The notes: generated by a model from the sequence alone, not told the origin. DNA of 21,548 bases from a virus (IMGVR_UViG_3300042860_001113:1-21548), one strand, 5' to 3'. Positions 6,101 through 15,002 are shown, counted from the stretch's first letter. Numbers and translations: made by a program.

Positions 6101-8203
6101 CTAGTCATTTTCTTTCGCCAAGGTGCCTAGGTAGGTGGCTGCGGCGACAAAATTCTTTGTTCCTGGCGTCGTCGTCGAAAGCTGGACAAGAGCCTTCCGC
6201 CCCTGCGGTGTGAGCAAGGCTTCCGAAGCCTTGCGCGGCGCAACCATAGCCGCAGCCCCGCTCGCCATAGCCACAGGGTTAACAGAGAACATCCCCTTGA
6301 TGGCATCGAATGCCTGCATCAGAGGGGCGGTCGGGCTGCCTTCCGTTCCCGCCCTTTCGGCCAGTCGTTCCATCGAGCGAAAGACGGTGGCCATCTGGAA
6401 CTGCTCGGCGGTGTTAAGCGTAGACCACACAGGCGATTCCTTGATAGCGGTCAGGAACTTGGCCGGGCTAAATACGTCGCTGCCAAGGGTCCGCCGCTGA
6501 GGCGCCATGCTGTCCGGCATGGCTGTGCCAGCCTTGCGCATCGCGTCTTCGATCAAGTACCGCTTTACCGTCTGCGCAGTCTCAGGGCTTGATTTGTCTA
6601 GCAAAGAAAACGCATTCTTGATTTCTGTCGGCCGCATTGAAACAAACTGCTCCGCAACGCGCTCTGGAGATTTCTTAAACTCCCCGCCGAATATTCTGCC
6701 GAGAACGCTTTCCTCCATATCGTTGATGATCTTGCTGTTCGCCTTCCAGTTCGACCTGGCGCGGAGCAACGCTTCAGCAGTATCTCCGGCGACAGTGCCT
6801 TCCGCCGCAGCGGACATATCATCGACAAGCGCATTCATCACATCGCGGGCGATCTTGCGCTGCATGGCGGAATCAAGGTCAGACCAGATTTTGCCAGTGC
6901 CCGCAGCGGCTCCGCCGTAAATTCCAAGCAGCCGCTGCATTTCATCGCCAGTCAGCAGGCGCTTCTTCCCTGGGATAGTCTGATACACCATTTTCCCGGT
7001 GACTGCATCAAAGATACCAGTGTCGACTTGCTGCGCCGCTTTATCTGCAAAATCACTGCGGAGTGACTTTAAGCGGTTAACAACAGACGCTGCTTCGTCG
7101 CCTCCTCCCGCGACATCATACTTCTTTATCAATTCATTGATCACATTGCGGGCATTGACAGGCTCGAAAACCCCCTTGCCATTGGAAAGGGCATCGACGG
7201 CTTCAAAATCCATACGCCCCTGCGCGGATCTCGCACGCAAAGCTTTCTGCATCACGTCATCAAATGCACGATTTACGCTGCCACCAGCAATGACAGGGCC
7301 AACGCCACCGGGGCGAATCGACTCAAGCGTTTTGTTCAAATAGTCCATGGTTTGACCAAGCTGGACCCGATCCGCCTCTTGCCATTTCTCGGCAGAGAAC
7401 GGGTTGCGGCGCAGCATACCCTCGACAGTCAGAAGCGACTTAGATTGCGTGCGCTGCCCCGGCGTCAGAGACAACCCTACCGCGCGCTCGATAACGTCAG
7501 CCTCGGCGGCGGCGGGGTTGCGTTCCGCCTTGATCACCATATCCCGGAAGATGTTCTTAGGGCGCATGACGTCAAAGCCACCAGCAACAGCCTTCCCATT
7601 CGGGAGGGTCTTGGCCGCTCCCGAGAATGTTCCGCCCAGAAGCTTGTTGATGCCAGCCTGCGAGCCGGCTGCAATGGCGGTGTCAATGGCCGCGCTCTGC
7701 ACCCGCTCTTTGGCGGTCATAGCATCCTCTCCGGGAATAAGACCGCTAATGCCCTGACGAGCCACATTCCCCAGCAACCCAGCGGCACCAACCGTAACAG
7801 GGTTGGTCCCTGCGACGACGGTAGGAACGGCTTGTAGCACGTCACCGCCAATATCAGCGATGTCGGCGGCAGTGAATGCGGGACGATCAACCGGATAAAC
7901 CTTTCCCTTGTCACGAACAAACTGCTCGCCGCTGGGATCGGAGTAAACGTCATACCCCATCGACTTAAACAAACCCTGCCGCCCCTGCGGGGTCATCTTA
8001 AGCGATGCGATCAAGCGCGGAAACGCATCCATTTCCTTGGACGGATCAAAAGCGGCCACGTTCCCGCGAGGCGCGGAGATTTCCTGACCACTGCCAGCCA
8101 TGGCGCGAGCGCGGGAGATAATGTCCGCATCACTGGCGTTCGTCGGGGCCATAACGGTAATGACGCCAGACGGGCCTTGAACCTGATATTCAACATCGGC
8201 CAT
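6101..8203 (-). CDS. Large probable DNA-ejection/internal virion protein (700 aa)
   Basis: The largest protein in the window. The N-terminus (MADVEYQVQGPSGVITVMAP, then TNASDADIISRARAMAG) is a short beta-hairpin plus helix often found at the start of phage structural and ejection proteins ('V-x-A-P-x-x-A-x-D-x-x-I'). Residues ~115-165 are Gly/Ala-rich and hydrophobic and could cross a membrane (VPTVVAGTNPVTVGAAGLLG). The rest is mostly helical, with another Ala/Gly stretch near 655-670. No enzymatic motif is evident. Its length, helical nature and position at the end of the ejection block match the last ejection protein of P22-like phages (gp16, 609 aa), but I see no clear sequence match. I chose the ATG at 8203 for the AAAGGTG site six bases upstream. 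Confidence 0.6.
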   Translation of the reverse strand: MADVEYQVQGPSGVITVMAPTNASDADIISRARAMAGSGQEISAPRGNVAAFDPSKEMDAFPRLIASLKMTPQGRQGLFKSMGYDVYSDPSGEQFVRDKGKVYPVDRPAFTAADIADIGGDVLQAVPTVVAGTNPVTVGAAGLLGNVARQGISGLIPGEDAMTAKERVQSAAIDTAIAAGSQAGINKLLGGTFSGAAKTLPNGKAVAGGFDVMRPKNIFRDMVIKAERNPAAAEADVIERAVGLSLTPGQRTQSKSLLTVEGMLRRNPFSAEKWQEADRVQLGQTMDYLNKTLESIRPGGVGPVIAGGSVNRAFDDVMQKALRARSAQGRMDFEAVDALSNGKGVFEPVNARNVINELIKKYDVAGGGDEAASVVNRLKSLRSDFADKAAQQVDTGIFDAVTGKMVYQTIPGKKRLLTGDEMQRLLGIYGGAAAGTGKIWSDLDSAMQRKIARDVMNALVDDMSAAAEGTVAGDTAEALLRARSNWKANSKIINDMEESVLGRIFGGEFKKSPERVAEQFVSMRPTEIKNAFSLLDKSSPETAQTVKRYLIEDAMRKAGTAMPDSMAPQRRTLGSDVFSPAKFLTAIKESPVWSTLNTAEQFQMATVFRSMERLAERAGTEGSPTAPLMQAFDAIKGMFSVNPVAMASGAAAMVAPRKASEALLTPQGRKALVQLSTTTPGTKNFVAAATYLGTLAKEND

Positions 8204-8218
8204 CTTTGGCACCTTTCG

Positions 8219-9463
8219 TTATCGGAGAACGCGATATCCACCGGCCTGCGCGTATTTTGAGTTAAGAGCCCGAAGAGACGAAAGGGCGGCTCGGCGCATT
8301 TCAACGGGGATGGTCGGATCTGCCACTTGACCGGCCGCCTCGCGATAAAGCTGGACGTCACGGTCAGATTGCGGCCCTTCCATGCGCGGCATGGCGGAGA
8401 CAAGCATAGCCTCATACGGTTTGAGCTGCGCAATTGCCTGCGCCCCAGGGGTGACAACGCCAACCTGACGAGCGCCCCAATCGACCATAGAGCCGACGCC
8501 AGACCCTGTTGACCGCTCCAATAGCGACTTTCCAGGAATCGGCTTCCCGGTTTCGTCAAGAGGTTCGATTTCATCGATGATAGACAGGACGTTGCGCCCG
8601 GCGGCGCCCTTCTTTGCCTCTGCCTCGGCTTGGCTAGCAGATACCGTCCGCCCATCGACATTAACGGGGGTGGTTCCGGCAATGGTCTTTCCGAACTCAG
8701 CCAAAAACGGACGAGCTGCGCCGGCTGGCATTACGCTCCCGCCAATGTTGACCGAGCCGAGAAGACCCTTCGTTTCGCCCATAGCCCTCCGCTCGGCAAT
8801 CGCGGCTGCGTATGCGGCTTCTACCGCCTGGCGCTGCTGGGCTTCGGAACCAGCGCGAGAGGAAAGAATCGGGTTAAGCCCCGCTTCTGTCCTCATGCGA
8901 TTTTTGTACTCGATTTCACCTTCTCCCGCCTTCCTCGCCAGAAGCGGGGCATTTTTCGCCTGCTCAATGGCCCCGGCCTTGAGCGGTTCGTATTCCACAT
9001 CCATCGTCCGTTTGGCACGCTCCGCATTCATTTCCTGCACATATTTGGAGAACGTGTCCGGGTCCATAGTGCGGGCAATTTCAGGGGTCAGGCCGGGGAT
9101 TTTCGGCAGCATGGCTTGCCCATCCTGGGCCGCTTGTACGGTCGGGCCAGCTTCTCCAGTCAGGGGGATCGTCTGATTTACATAGGCATCATATGCCGCC
9201 TGCTTCCGCCGCTGAGCCTCTGCGGCCTGTTTCATCTGTTCCATTTTGTAAGCATTCACGGCGGCAGCCTGATTTTCCTGCAGCGCGCCACGATACCCTT
9301 GCCCGAACGCGCCGAGTCCCTGCGTCAGAGCGCCGGCCATGCCAGCGCCAGGAGTGGAAGACGGACCGCCGCCCGCAGCCATAGCGGCGCCAGCGTTCAA
9401 AAGACCTTGATAGAACGCATTCATGCGTGCGTTTTCTGGATCGTAATCGAGAATGCCAGCCAT
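8219..9463 (-). CDS. Probable ejection/internal virion protein (414 aa)
   Basis: A 414-aa protein starting MAGILDYDPENARMNAFYQG. Residues 20-60 are Gly/Ala-rich (LLNAGAAMAAGGGPSSTPGA). Residues 60-95 are a Gln/Ala-rich coiled coil (AVNAYKMEQMKQAAEAQRRK). The C-terminal half is mixed helical and ends in a compact helical segment (MRRAALSSLRALNSKYAQA) and GGYRVLR. Such helical, Ala/Gln-rich proteins between tail-hub and fibre genes of short-tailed phages are usually DNA-ejection (pilot) proteins. I recognise no named family, so the role is inferred from composition and position. AGGGA lies about 7 bases before the ATG, and the previous gene ends 14 bases upstream. Confidence 0.6.
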   Translation of the reverse strand: MAGILDYDPENARMNAFYQGLLNAGAAMAAGGGPSSTPGAGMAGALTQGLGAFGQGYRGALQENQAAAVNAYKMEQMKQAAEAQRRKQAAYDAYVNQTIPLTGEAGPTVQAAQDGQAMLPKIPGLTPEIARTMDPDTFSKYVQEMNAERAKRTMDVEYEPLKAGAIEQAKNAPLLARKAGEGEIEYKNRMRTEAGLNPILSSRAGSEAQQRQAVEAAYAAAIAERRAMGETKGLLGSVNIGGSVMPAGAARPFLAEFGKTIAGTTPVNVDGRTVSASQAEAEAKKGAAGRNVLSIIDEIEPLDETGKPIPGKSLLERSTGSGVGSMVDWGARQVGVVTPGAQAIAQLKPYEAMLVSAMPRMEGPQSDRDVQLYREAAGQVADPTIPVEMRRAALSSLRALNSKYAQAGGYRVLR

Positions 9464-9477
9464 GATTTGTATCCCTA

Positions 9478-10284
9478 TTATTTCCAGACGCCAGAGCCGC
9501 CAGGGAAGATGCCCCCCTGCCCGAACAGCGAACCAGCCGCGCCAATGGCGCCAAGCCCCAACCCGCCATAAGTCTGGAGCGGATTGCTGTAGACAGGCTG
9601 GTTAGTGGTTTGAGATCCGCCAAATTGGCCGCCAGCAACCAAAGACGCATAGCGGGCGAGCTTATCTTGCTGCTGCTGATTTTCAGCGTTCCATCGGGCG
9701 ATCTGGTCCTGGATTTCGGCGCCTGCCTGCGCTTCCCTGGCCTGACCGACAGCTGCAAGCTGTCCGATATCGGCATAGTCCTGCATCGCCATTTGAGGCG
9801 CCATGGCGGTAGCGCCCTGCTGCGCCTGCCTTTCGGCTGCATAGTTCTGATACGCAAGTTGCCCGAGCGCGTCAGTCATCCCCAACGAGGCCGCACGCTG
9901 GGCAGACGGAGATCCATACCGACCGGAGGCAGAGAACTGCGCGCTGACCTTGGGGAGGACGCCTTCGGCCACCCGTTCAGTCATGGCCGAAAAGTACGGG
10001 TTCCCCGCCGACAGGTAGTCTCCCGCCATTGTAGACGCTACCTGTTGCTGCGCTTGCCGAGTGAGCGGGCTTCCGGCCATCGCCCTAGTTTCCTGCTGCG
10101 CCAAAGCTGCTTCCGTCTGACCGGAAAGAGGGACTACAGTAGAGGCCGGGAAATACGAAGGCTGCTGCGCTTGGTATTGCTGCTGCGCCTGCGTGAACAC
10201 GTCCTTCAGGTATTCCTGCTGCCCGCTCCAGGGGTCATTAGACTGGGTGACAGTAGTGGTCCCGCTGGGTTTGCTAGTAGACAT
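9478..10284 (-). CDS. Gln/Ala-rich phage tail or ejection protein (268 aa)
   Basis: A 268-aa protein. The N-terminus is Ser/Thr/Gln-rich (TTTVTQSNDPWSGQQEYLKD) and is followed by QAQQQYQAQQPSYFP. The centre carries a conserved-looking segment, SGRYGSPSAQRAASLGMTD, then LAYQNYAAERQAQ. I know the 'SGRYGS...A' motif with a following Tyr/Gln helix from many phage proteins near tail-hub or ejection genes, where they are labelled tail or virion proteins without a proven role. The C-terminus is Gly-rich with a hydrophobic turn (GGLGLGAIGAAGSLFGQGG). The start lies 11 bases inside the 3' end of the GNAT-like gene; AAAGG is about 10 bases upstream. Confidence 0.65.
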   Translation of the reverse strand: MSTSKPSGTTTVTQSNDPWSGQQEYLKDVFTQAQQQYQAQQPSYFPASTVVPLSGQTEAALAQQETRAMAGSPLTRQAQQQVASTMAGDYLSAGNPYFSAMTERVAEGVLPKVSAQFSASGRYGSPSAQRAASLGMTDALGQLAYQNYAAERQAQQGATAMAPQMAMQDYADIGQLAAVGQAREAQAGAEIQDQIARWNAENQQQQDKLARYASLVAGGQFGGSQTTNQPVYSNPLQTYGGLGLGAIGAAGSLFGQGGIFPGGSGVWK

Positions 10285-10684
10285 CTTGGGCCAGCCTTTT
10301 TTCGAGGACTACATGAGTCCGGTGATAATCCTTCAAAACACGTTCCCACCCTGGCCGGCATATGGCCTTGATATTAACGCATCCCTTGGACTTGGCCCAC
10401 TCTTCAATAACTGACAGGTTGCCAACCCAGTTTGACATTCCGACCCCGGTGCAAATGATGATACAGCATTCGCGCCCATTCGGGTAATCGTCCAGTGCGG
10501 TTATAGTCACCGATGTTATCTCAGTATCGGCGCTAACCCACAATTGCCACTCGCCTAGCTCAAGCCGTTCTTTTACAAACGAAGCATCCATAAGGCTAGA
10601 TCGATCAACAGCATCTCTAATTAACCTCTCGACACAAGGCCAAGCTTGCGTGATTTGATCGCGTTTGACGCCAGAGAATACCAT
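10274..10684 (-). CDS. GNAT-like small phage protein
   Basis: A 136-aa protein. The C-terminal half has the layout of a reduced acyltransferase (GNAT) fold: beta-strands (WQLWVSADTEITSVTITAL, then ECCIIICTGVG), a helix (LSVIEEWAKSKGC) and a last strand plus helix ending RPGWERVLKDY and HTHV-like residues before VVLEKRL. Proteins ending 'RPGWERxLKDYxRxxVVLEKxL' are common in short-tailed phages next to virion genes; they may be related to the T7 gp13/DUF2833 group, but I am not sure. The classical acetyl-CoA loop (Q/RxxGxG/A) is not clear, so catalysis is doubtful. The ATG at 10684 has TAAGGC 7 bases before it. The gene starts 64 bases inside the upstream gene, an unusually long overlap here. 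Confidence 0.6.
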   Translation of the reverse strand: MVFSGVKRDQITQAWPCVERLIRDAVDRSSLMDASFVKERLELGEWQLWVSADTEITSVTITALDDYPNGRECCIIICTGVGMSNWVGNLSVIEEWAKSKGCVNIKAICRPGWERVLKDYHRTHVVLEKRLAQDVY

Positions 10685-11844
10685 TTGTTTGCCTTATACA
10701 CCAGACGAGAGAACGGGATGCACACGGCTAGAATAGCTGCTCCGATATTCGACCCTTGGTCTCGATCTCCGATACGGAACGCCATTTCCTTTGCCCATTC
10801 GCCCCCCAGCCTTTCCAGCTTGCGGACAATGGTCTTATTCTTGGCGATGCGCGCTCCCCAAAGGAGGTAGCCTTGATACACCTCATGGTCCAGTGCTTGC
10901 CCGTATTTACGGGAAGAAACCCATAGTTTTTTATCAAGCCTTCCATCGACATATAGAGCTGTGCAAATTACAGAACCTCCCGCCCCACCAGCCCCAGACC
11001 CGCCGCCGGATTCGCCGATTCCGACAGACCCGGTCGAGCTTGATGCGCCTTCCCCCTTTTCTCCGCCAGACCCGAAACCAGATACATTCCCGCCGGCAGT
11101 CAACCCACTATCCGGCGCCTCGCTGTTGCTCGCCGCCATATCTGACAATGCTGCCGATGCAAAGTCAGCCGGGGCATCGAAGCTAAATCCCATATCCGCC
11201 GTTCCTAGATCGCCGTACCCGCCCATATCGTTGCCGAGATCGAACCCGCCAAAATCGGCGCCAATAGCATCAGCAACGCCCTGTGCTACAGCAGGCTCAT
11301 ATCCATATTGCGCTGCGATTTGACCGGCCATCTGTCCTTGCGGGGTAAGATCGTAGCCGAACATTCCGGGCAGCCCCATCGTCATGGAATTGAACGCGGA
11401 CAATGCCGGATTCGCCTGGATTCCTGCAAATCCCAAGGCGTTAGCTGCCTCATTCATATTTGCAGCTCCAATTGCCGCACCTATCCCGCTGCCAAGCGTT
11501 CCGAGCCCTGGAACGCCAGAAGCAAGAGAAGCTACAGACCCAATAACACCTCCTACACGCCCACCGGCAATGCCAGGGCCTGGACCGGCATTAGCGGGCC
11601 CAGATATCGATCCGCTAGACGGGCCTGCTACAGACGGCGCGCCACCGAACCCGCCGCCGATTTCCCCGCCTCCAGTCCCGCTATTGGTGGCTCTGTTAGG
11701 GAACAGCAGTCCGCCCTGAAAAACAGGGCCAGACCCAACTTCGGCCACCGCAGGCGTGTGCGGGCGCAGTAGAGATGGCTGTTCAGGAAGAACAGGGAGG
11801 ATAAACTTATTACCCTGCCAGGAACCTTGCGCGAGTAGGGCCAT
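10621..11844 (-). CDS. Gly-rich virion protein with conserved C-terminal domain (407 aa)
   Basis: Residues 1-35 form a short N-terminal segment (MALLAQGSWQGNKFILPV). From about 50 to 300 the protein is low-complexity, rich in Gly, Ser, Ala and Pro, with hydrophobic Gly-zipper-like runs (GSVASLASGVPGLGTLGSG). The last ~110 residues are a distinct helical domain starting VICTALYVDGRLDKKLW and continuing to HEVYQGYLLWGARIA. I have seen this 'ICTxLYxxGxLD...GYxxWA' domain at the C-terminus of many phage virion proteins; its function is unknown to me. It probably belongs to the tail or ejection apparatus. I chose the ATG at 11844 (GGAT 7 bases upstream) over a TTG at 11856. The C-terminal 21 codons overlap the GNAT-like gene. 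Confidence 0.6.
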   Translation of the reverse strand: MALLAQGSWQGNKFILPVLPEQPSLLRPHTPAVAEVGSGPVFQGGLLFPNRATNSGTGGGEIGGGFGGAPSVAGPSSGSISGPANAGPGPGIAGGRVGGVIGSVASLASGVPGLGTLGSGIGAAIGAANMNEAANALGFAGIQANPALSAFNSMTMGLPGMFGYDLTPQGQMAGQIAAQYGYEPAVAQGVADAIGADFGGFDLGNDMGGYGDLGTADMGFSFDAPADFASAALSDMAASNSEAPDSGLTAGGNVSGFGSGGEKGEGASSSTGSVGIGESGGGSGAGGAGGSVICTALYVDGRLDKKLWVSSRKYGQALDHEVYQGYLLWGARIAKNKTIVRKLERLGGEWAKEMAFRIGDRDQGSNIGAAILAVCIPFSRLVYKANKWYSLASNAIKSRKLGLVSRG

Positions 11845-11848
11845 GATC

Positions 11849-12166
11849 TTATCCAATCACCAAAACGCGATAATTGTGGTGGTTCGTACCATAGTTCTGG
11901 TGGGTTACTATGGCGGACCCATTAAAGCGGTTTCCTGACGCAATGTAAACCTTCCCTCCGCTTAGTTCATGCGCCGCCTCACTCGTCAAAGGGTCAAGTA
12001 TCAGTGCAGAAGTAGGCGTAATCCTCGGGTCATAAATTGTCGTTGATGTCGAAGACTGGGAAAGCGATATGTCAAACGTGGCGTTGAACTTCCCCTTGTT
12101 CACCCGGTCCAGTACCGTGGCGATTTGCTCCGTTGACGCGCCTTTAGATACAGTCGGAAAGCCCAT
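11849..12166 (-). CDS. Small virion-associated protein (105 aa)
   Basis: A 105-aa protein starting MGFPTVSKGASTEQIATVLD. After this helix comes KGKFNATFDISLSQSSTSTTI, then YDPRITPTSALILDPLTSEAA and a C-terminal strand pair ending HNYRVLVIG. The pattern 'NGK-x-N-x-T-G...T-x-V-x-D-x-R-I...S-x-V-x-L-x-P-x-T...A...F-R-Y-V-V-x-G' is one I know from small proteins next to tail-hub genes of short-tailed phages, probably virion components. Function is unproven. I chose the ATG at 12166, 2 bases after the upstream stop; the extra upstream residues belong to another frame of the gp10-like gene. The gene ends 5 bases before the next chosen start. Confidence 0.65.
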   Translation of the reverse strand: MGFPTVSKGASTEQIATVLDRVNKGKFNATFDISLSQSSTSTTIYDPRITPTSALILDPLTSEAAHELSGGKVYIASGNRFNGSAIVTHQNYGTNHHNYRVLVIG

Positions 12167-12167
12167 T

Positions 12168-13658
12168 TCATCGCATCCCGGCAGCCACAATGACAGGATC
12201 AATGCCTTGGGCGTGGCTCCAAGAGCCACCCGCGTCTATGGTCATCCTTGCCCGCAGAAACCGCCCGGAAACTCGCTGCGGGCAATTACCATCCGCCGCT
12301 GGCACCGTGGCAGTGCTGTACGTGACGGTTCCGCCAGGCGTCTCACGGCTGCCGATAGACATGGATACAGCCCCGCCATCGACAAGAGGACGAACTCCGG
12401 AGCAAAACATCCTCTGTCCGTTCCCGTCTATCTCTGCCGTTGTTAGCGTGGCGGCTTGGTTTGACCCGGACAGGAACGACAGTTTGTGCTCGGTCGTGAA
12501 CCCGCCAAGGACAACGCGCCCCCCAGTCCATACGCGAGAATCTAGGGAAAACGGCAGATCGTCTAGCGTCGATGATACAGCGTCCAGACCTTCAAGCGTG
12601 TACCCTAGGGACCGCGCCCGGAACAGCAGCTCGCACGATAAATCGGCCTGCGCCCATCGGTCATACTGCCAATTCCAGATGATAAGCCGGTTGGGCGTCT
12701 CCCCCTGCGAGCCATCAGGATAAGACCAGATCACCAGCTTGTTTATCGGATCTGCCGTGGCGGTTATCTTGTGATAATAGGACTGATTCAACTGACTGAA
12801 AAAATACTTATCAACCTTCCCGCCGCCGATAGGCTTTGAGCCCATTCCATCACAAAGATAGAACCCATCGTCAGACAGATACGCGGCGAAGGGTCCGACG
12901 TTGACGACAGCCGCAGGCGCGGGGGTTCCCCGCAATCGCTCGATTTCATCAAAGCGGAAGATCGTCGGCGGTCCTTCATACGTCATCCGATAGATAGACG
13001 TTTCAGTGAACACCAGACCATCAGCCCCGCCGACAGCCCCGAGAATAGCCTGCACCCATCCACCAGTAGGGAGCGTTTGATAGTCTGACTGGACCTGCGC
13101 CGCCGTAGAACTGCCAGGGGTGGGCCATGATGTCGGGTCATCAATCCCCGACCACCACACTCGATTGGGCTGGTACCCGTCAGATGTATCTAGGGTGTTG
13201 CCGACGACAACGAAATCCCTAATCACTGCGATATGCCGGGCCTTCGGCGCATCAGCAGAAAGGGTTGCGAAAGCAGCCGGAAGCGTCCCGAGGTCATAGC
13301 TTTCCGTAGGCTCGTCCATCGCCACGGTAATGACCCTGTCACCATACTGGACAAATTCTCGCCGTTCTTCTGCGCCAATTGCATAAGTTGCACTGCTGAC
13401 GTCAGTCCAAGATGTACTGTTCAAGCGGTAGATTTTATCCGCCGTCGCCGCGAACGTGTATATAGTGCCATCCTCGCCACGCCGACCGGAGAACGATGCG
13501 ATGGCGGCAGAATCTAGCGCATCCGAAAGCGGCGATAGAGACGCCACAGGCCCATAGCTAGTCGCCGTGCGAGGGTAGACGCCATTAACCTGCGTTGAGC
13601 CAGGGTTGCTAAGGTCGGCTTGATCCGGCAGCCATTCGCCGAAAGGGAGGATTGCCAT
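12168..13658 (-). CDS. P22 gp10-like tail hub / packaged-DNA stabilisation protein
   Basis: A 496-aa beta-rich protein, close to the length of P22 gp10 (472 aa). The N-terminus (MAILPFGEWLPDQADLSNPG) and the following Gly/Tyr turns are typical of the Phage_stabilise family. Further conserved-looking segments are EFVQYGDRVITVAMDEP, NRVWWSGIDDPTSWP and, later, LIIWNWQYDRWAQADL. The repeated beta-strand pattern and the family suggest a propeller-like fold. In P22 such proteins form the hub below the portal and adaptor and keep packaged DNA inside the head. It follows the adaptor gene, the same order as in P22. GGTGA lies about 6 bases before the ATG, and the gap to the previous gene is 6 bases. 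Confidence 0.82.
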   Translation of the reverse strand: MAILPFGEWLPDQADLSNPGSTQVNGVYPRTATSYGPVASLSPLSDALDSAAIASFSGRRGEDGTIYTFAATADKIYRLNSTSWTDVSSATYAIGAEERREFVQYGDRVITVAMDEPTESYDLGTLPAAFATLSADAPKARHIAVIRDFVVVGNTLDTSDGYQPNRVWWSGIDDPTSWPTPGSSTAAQVQSDYQTLPTGGWVQAILGAVGGADGLVFTETSIYRMTYEGPPTIFRFDEIERLRGTPAPAAVVNVGPFAAYLSDDGFYLCDGMGSKPIGGGKVDKYFFSQLNQSYYHKITATADPINKLVIWSYPDGSQGETPNRLIIWNWQYDRWAQADLSCELLFRARSLGYTLEGLDAVSSTLDDLPFSLDSRVWTGGRVVLGGFTTEHKLSFLSGSNQAATLTTAEIDGNGQRMFCSGVRPLVDGGAVSMSIGSRETPGGTVTYSTATVPAADGNCPQRVSGRFLRARMTIDAGGSWSHAQGIDPVIVAAGMR

Positions 13659-13664
13659 GATATA

Positions 13665-14312
13665 TCACCACACAACGCTGGTGCCGACGCGACCGCCGAC
13701 TTGGACGTTCACGCGCTGGGTCAGAGGGGCGCCATTCCACCGCGCACGCTCGTCTGCCTGTTGCAGCCCAGCAATGGCGCGATCATAGAACCCCATCCAC
13801 ACTTGGATCCGCTCATCGTTCATAATGAACGGCGACGCCTCGATCAACGTCCCGTACAGATATAAATCGGGGTAGTTCGACAGGACCCAGTTCGTAGTAT
13901 TGCTCGCCGAAAGTGCCGGAATCTTCGCATAATAGACAAGCGTTCCGGTATAGGTCGAATCAGGCGACGGGCCAAACTTGAAGCTATCTCCGATGACGGT
14001 GTAGTGCCGAGGTTTGCCGGTTCCGCTCGTGTACGTCGTCTCAAGATCAGACGCTGAAAGATACTCAAGAACTACATTCGGTGCGCCTTGGACAATGAAA
14101 GTCCTAGCCTCAAGGAAATCGGTCGGCAACGCCTCGGTTGCCGAGTTGATCGTGAACGAAGAGTTCGTCGTCTCTTGATGACGAGTGCGAAGGGCCTTGT
14201 TCAGCCTTGATTCATTCAGAGTGATGAAATCAGGGATTTGGGCTGTAAGATCAGGCCGAGCCAGATAGTCGGCGACGGCAGCCTGCAAAGTTGAATAAGT
14301 ATTCAACGCCAT
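13665..14312 (-). CDS. P22 gp4-like head-tail adaptor protein
   Basis: A 215-aa protein, longer than P22 gp4 (166 aa). The N-terminal half is helical with the characteristic 'YLARPDLTAQIPDFITLNE' segment leading into SRLNKALRTRHQE. The middle is beta-rich: LPTDFLEARTFIV, LEYLSASDLE and GKPRHYTVIGDSFKFGP. A helical C-terminal part (YPDLYLYGTLIEASPFIMND) follows. This arrangement is what I know from adaptor proteins that form the ring under the portal in short-tailed phages. P22 gp4 is also described as a peptidoglycan hydrolase; I see no obvious catalytic motif here. AAGGGG lies 8 bases before the ATG. Its position, just before the hub gene, supports the call. Confidence 0.78.
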   Translation of the reverse strand: MALNTYSTLQAAVADYLARPDLTAQIPDFITLNESRLNKALRTRHQETTNSSFTINSATEALPTDFLEARTFIVQGAPNVVLEYLSASDLETTYTSGTGKPRHYTVIGDSFKFGPSPDSTYTGTLVYYAKIPALSASNTTNWVLSNYPDLYLYGTLIEASPFIMNDERIQVWMGFYDRAIAGLQQADERARWNGAPLTQRVNVQVGGRVGTSVVW

Positions 14313-14330
14313 TCTTACAGCCCCTTCACA

Positions 14331-15002
14331 TCATCCCGCCGCTGATCGCATCCTGGCCGCTTCTCTCTCGGCAATCGCGTCAGCCTGCGTATAGATATAT
14401 TCGCCGATATGGCCGATGTGCTGCGAAAGCTCTTGGTCGCAAAAAATAGGAATCCCAGCGGCCTTTACTTTCTCACAGAAATATACATCTTCGCCCCTAA
14501 AACCGATACCGTTTTCCATCACCTCAAACATGAAGTACGGCAACTCAATGGCATCATATACGCGCAGGTCAACCAGCTTAACACCGCCGCCGAGATGCTT
14601 TACTTCCACCAGCCCGGCGTCCCCTGGCTCAGTGTAAAGCATTCCGCCATTTTCATTTCCGAGGTGGGCAGTAGGAATGACAGGGCTTTGCCGGCGGGGA
14701 TAATTCACACCAACAATTGGCATGTTGTGCCGCAGCAGGCATTGCAGCGTGTCCCTGGGAAACGTCATGTCCGCATCGAGCCACAATGCATGGGTGGCGT
14801 CCATCTTGAATGCTTCGGCCACAAGACGGTGGCGAACGTCCGGCAGAATAGATCCGTTTACATTTACGACCTCGATTGATTTCTGCCCGCCTTCATATTT
14901 CGCATTGCAGAAATTGGCGATCATGTTGGACAAGGCATATCCGAACCCGGCTTTCCATTCGCCATGAGACGGGACTAGAACTGCGATCTTGATATCGCTC
15001 AT
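14331..15002 (-). CDS. GT-A family glycosyltransferase within the structural operon
   Basis: A 223-aa protein. It begins with the strand and P-loop-like turn of family 2 glycosyltransferases (KIAVLVPSHGEWKAGF) and carries a DxD motif at Asp76-Asp78 within HALWLDADMTFPRDTL. GVNYPRR follows near residue 100, then LGGGVKLVDLRVYDAI and a possible catalytic segment, GFRGEDVYFCEKVKAAGI. It should transfer a sugar from a nucleotide sugar, using a metal bound by the DxD. The acceptor is unknown: the phage DNA, a virion protein or a host surface glycan are all possible. It sits between the adaptor gene and the 106-aa gene and starts by ATGA overlap, so it is expressed with the virion genes. A second such gene lies at the right edge. 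Confidence 0.8.
   Translation of the reverse strand: MSDIKIAVLVPSHGEWKAGFGYALSNMIANFCNAKYEGGQKSIEVVNVNGSILPDVRHRLVAEAFKMDATHALWLDADMTFPRDTLQCLLRHNMPIVGVNYPRRQSPVIPTAHLGNENGGMLYTEPGDAGLVEVKHLGGGVKLVDLRVYDAIELPYFMFEVMENGIGFRGEDVYFCEKVKAAGIPIFCDQELSQHIGHIGEYIYTQADAIAEREAARMRSAAG

Noticed and set aside
8011-8682. 223-codon minus-strand frame overlapping the 414- and 700-aa genes
   Set aside because: It spans the junction of two well-supported genes in another frame and is rich in Arg, Ser and Pro with no domain; a shadow.
8630-9571. 313-codon plus-strand frame opposite the 414-aa gene
   Set aside because: Antisense shadow; the minus-strand frame has a ribosome site, sensible composition and neighbours with matching overlaps.
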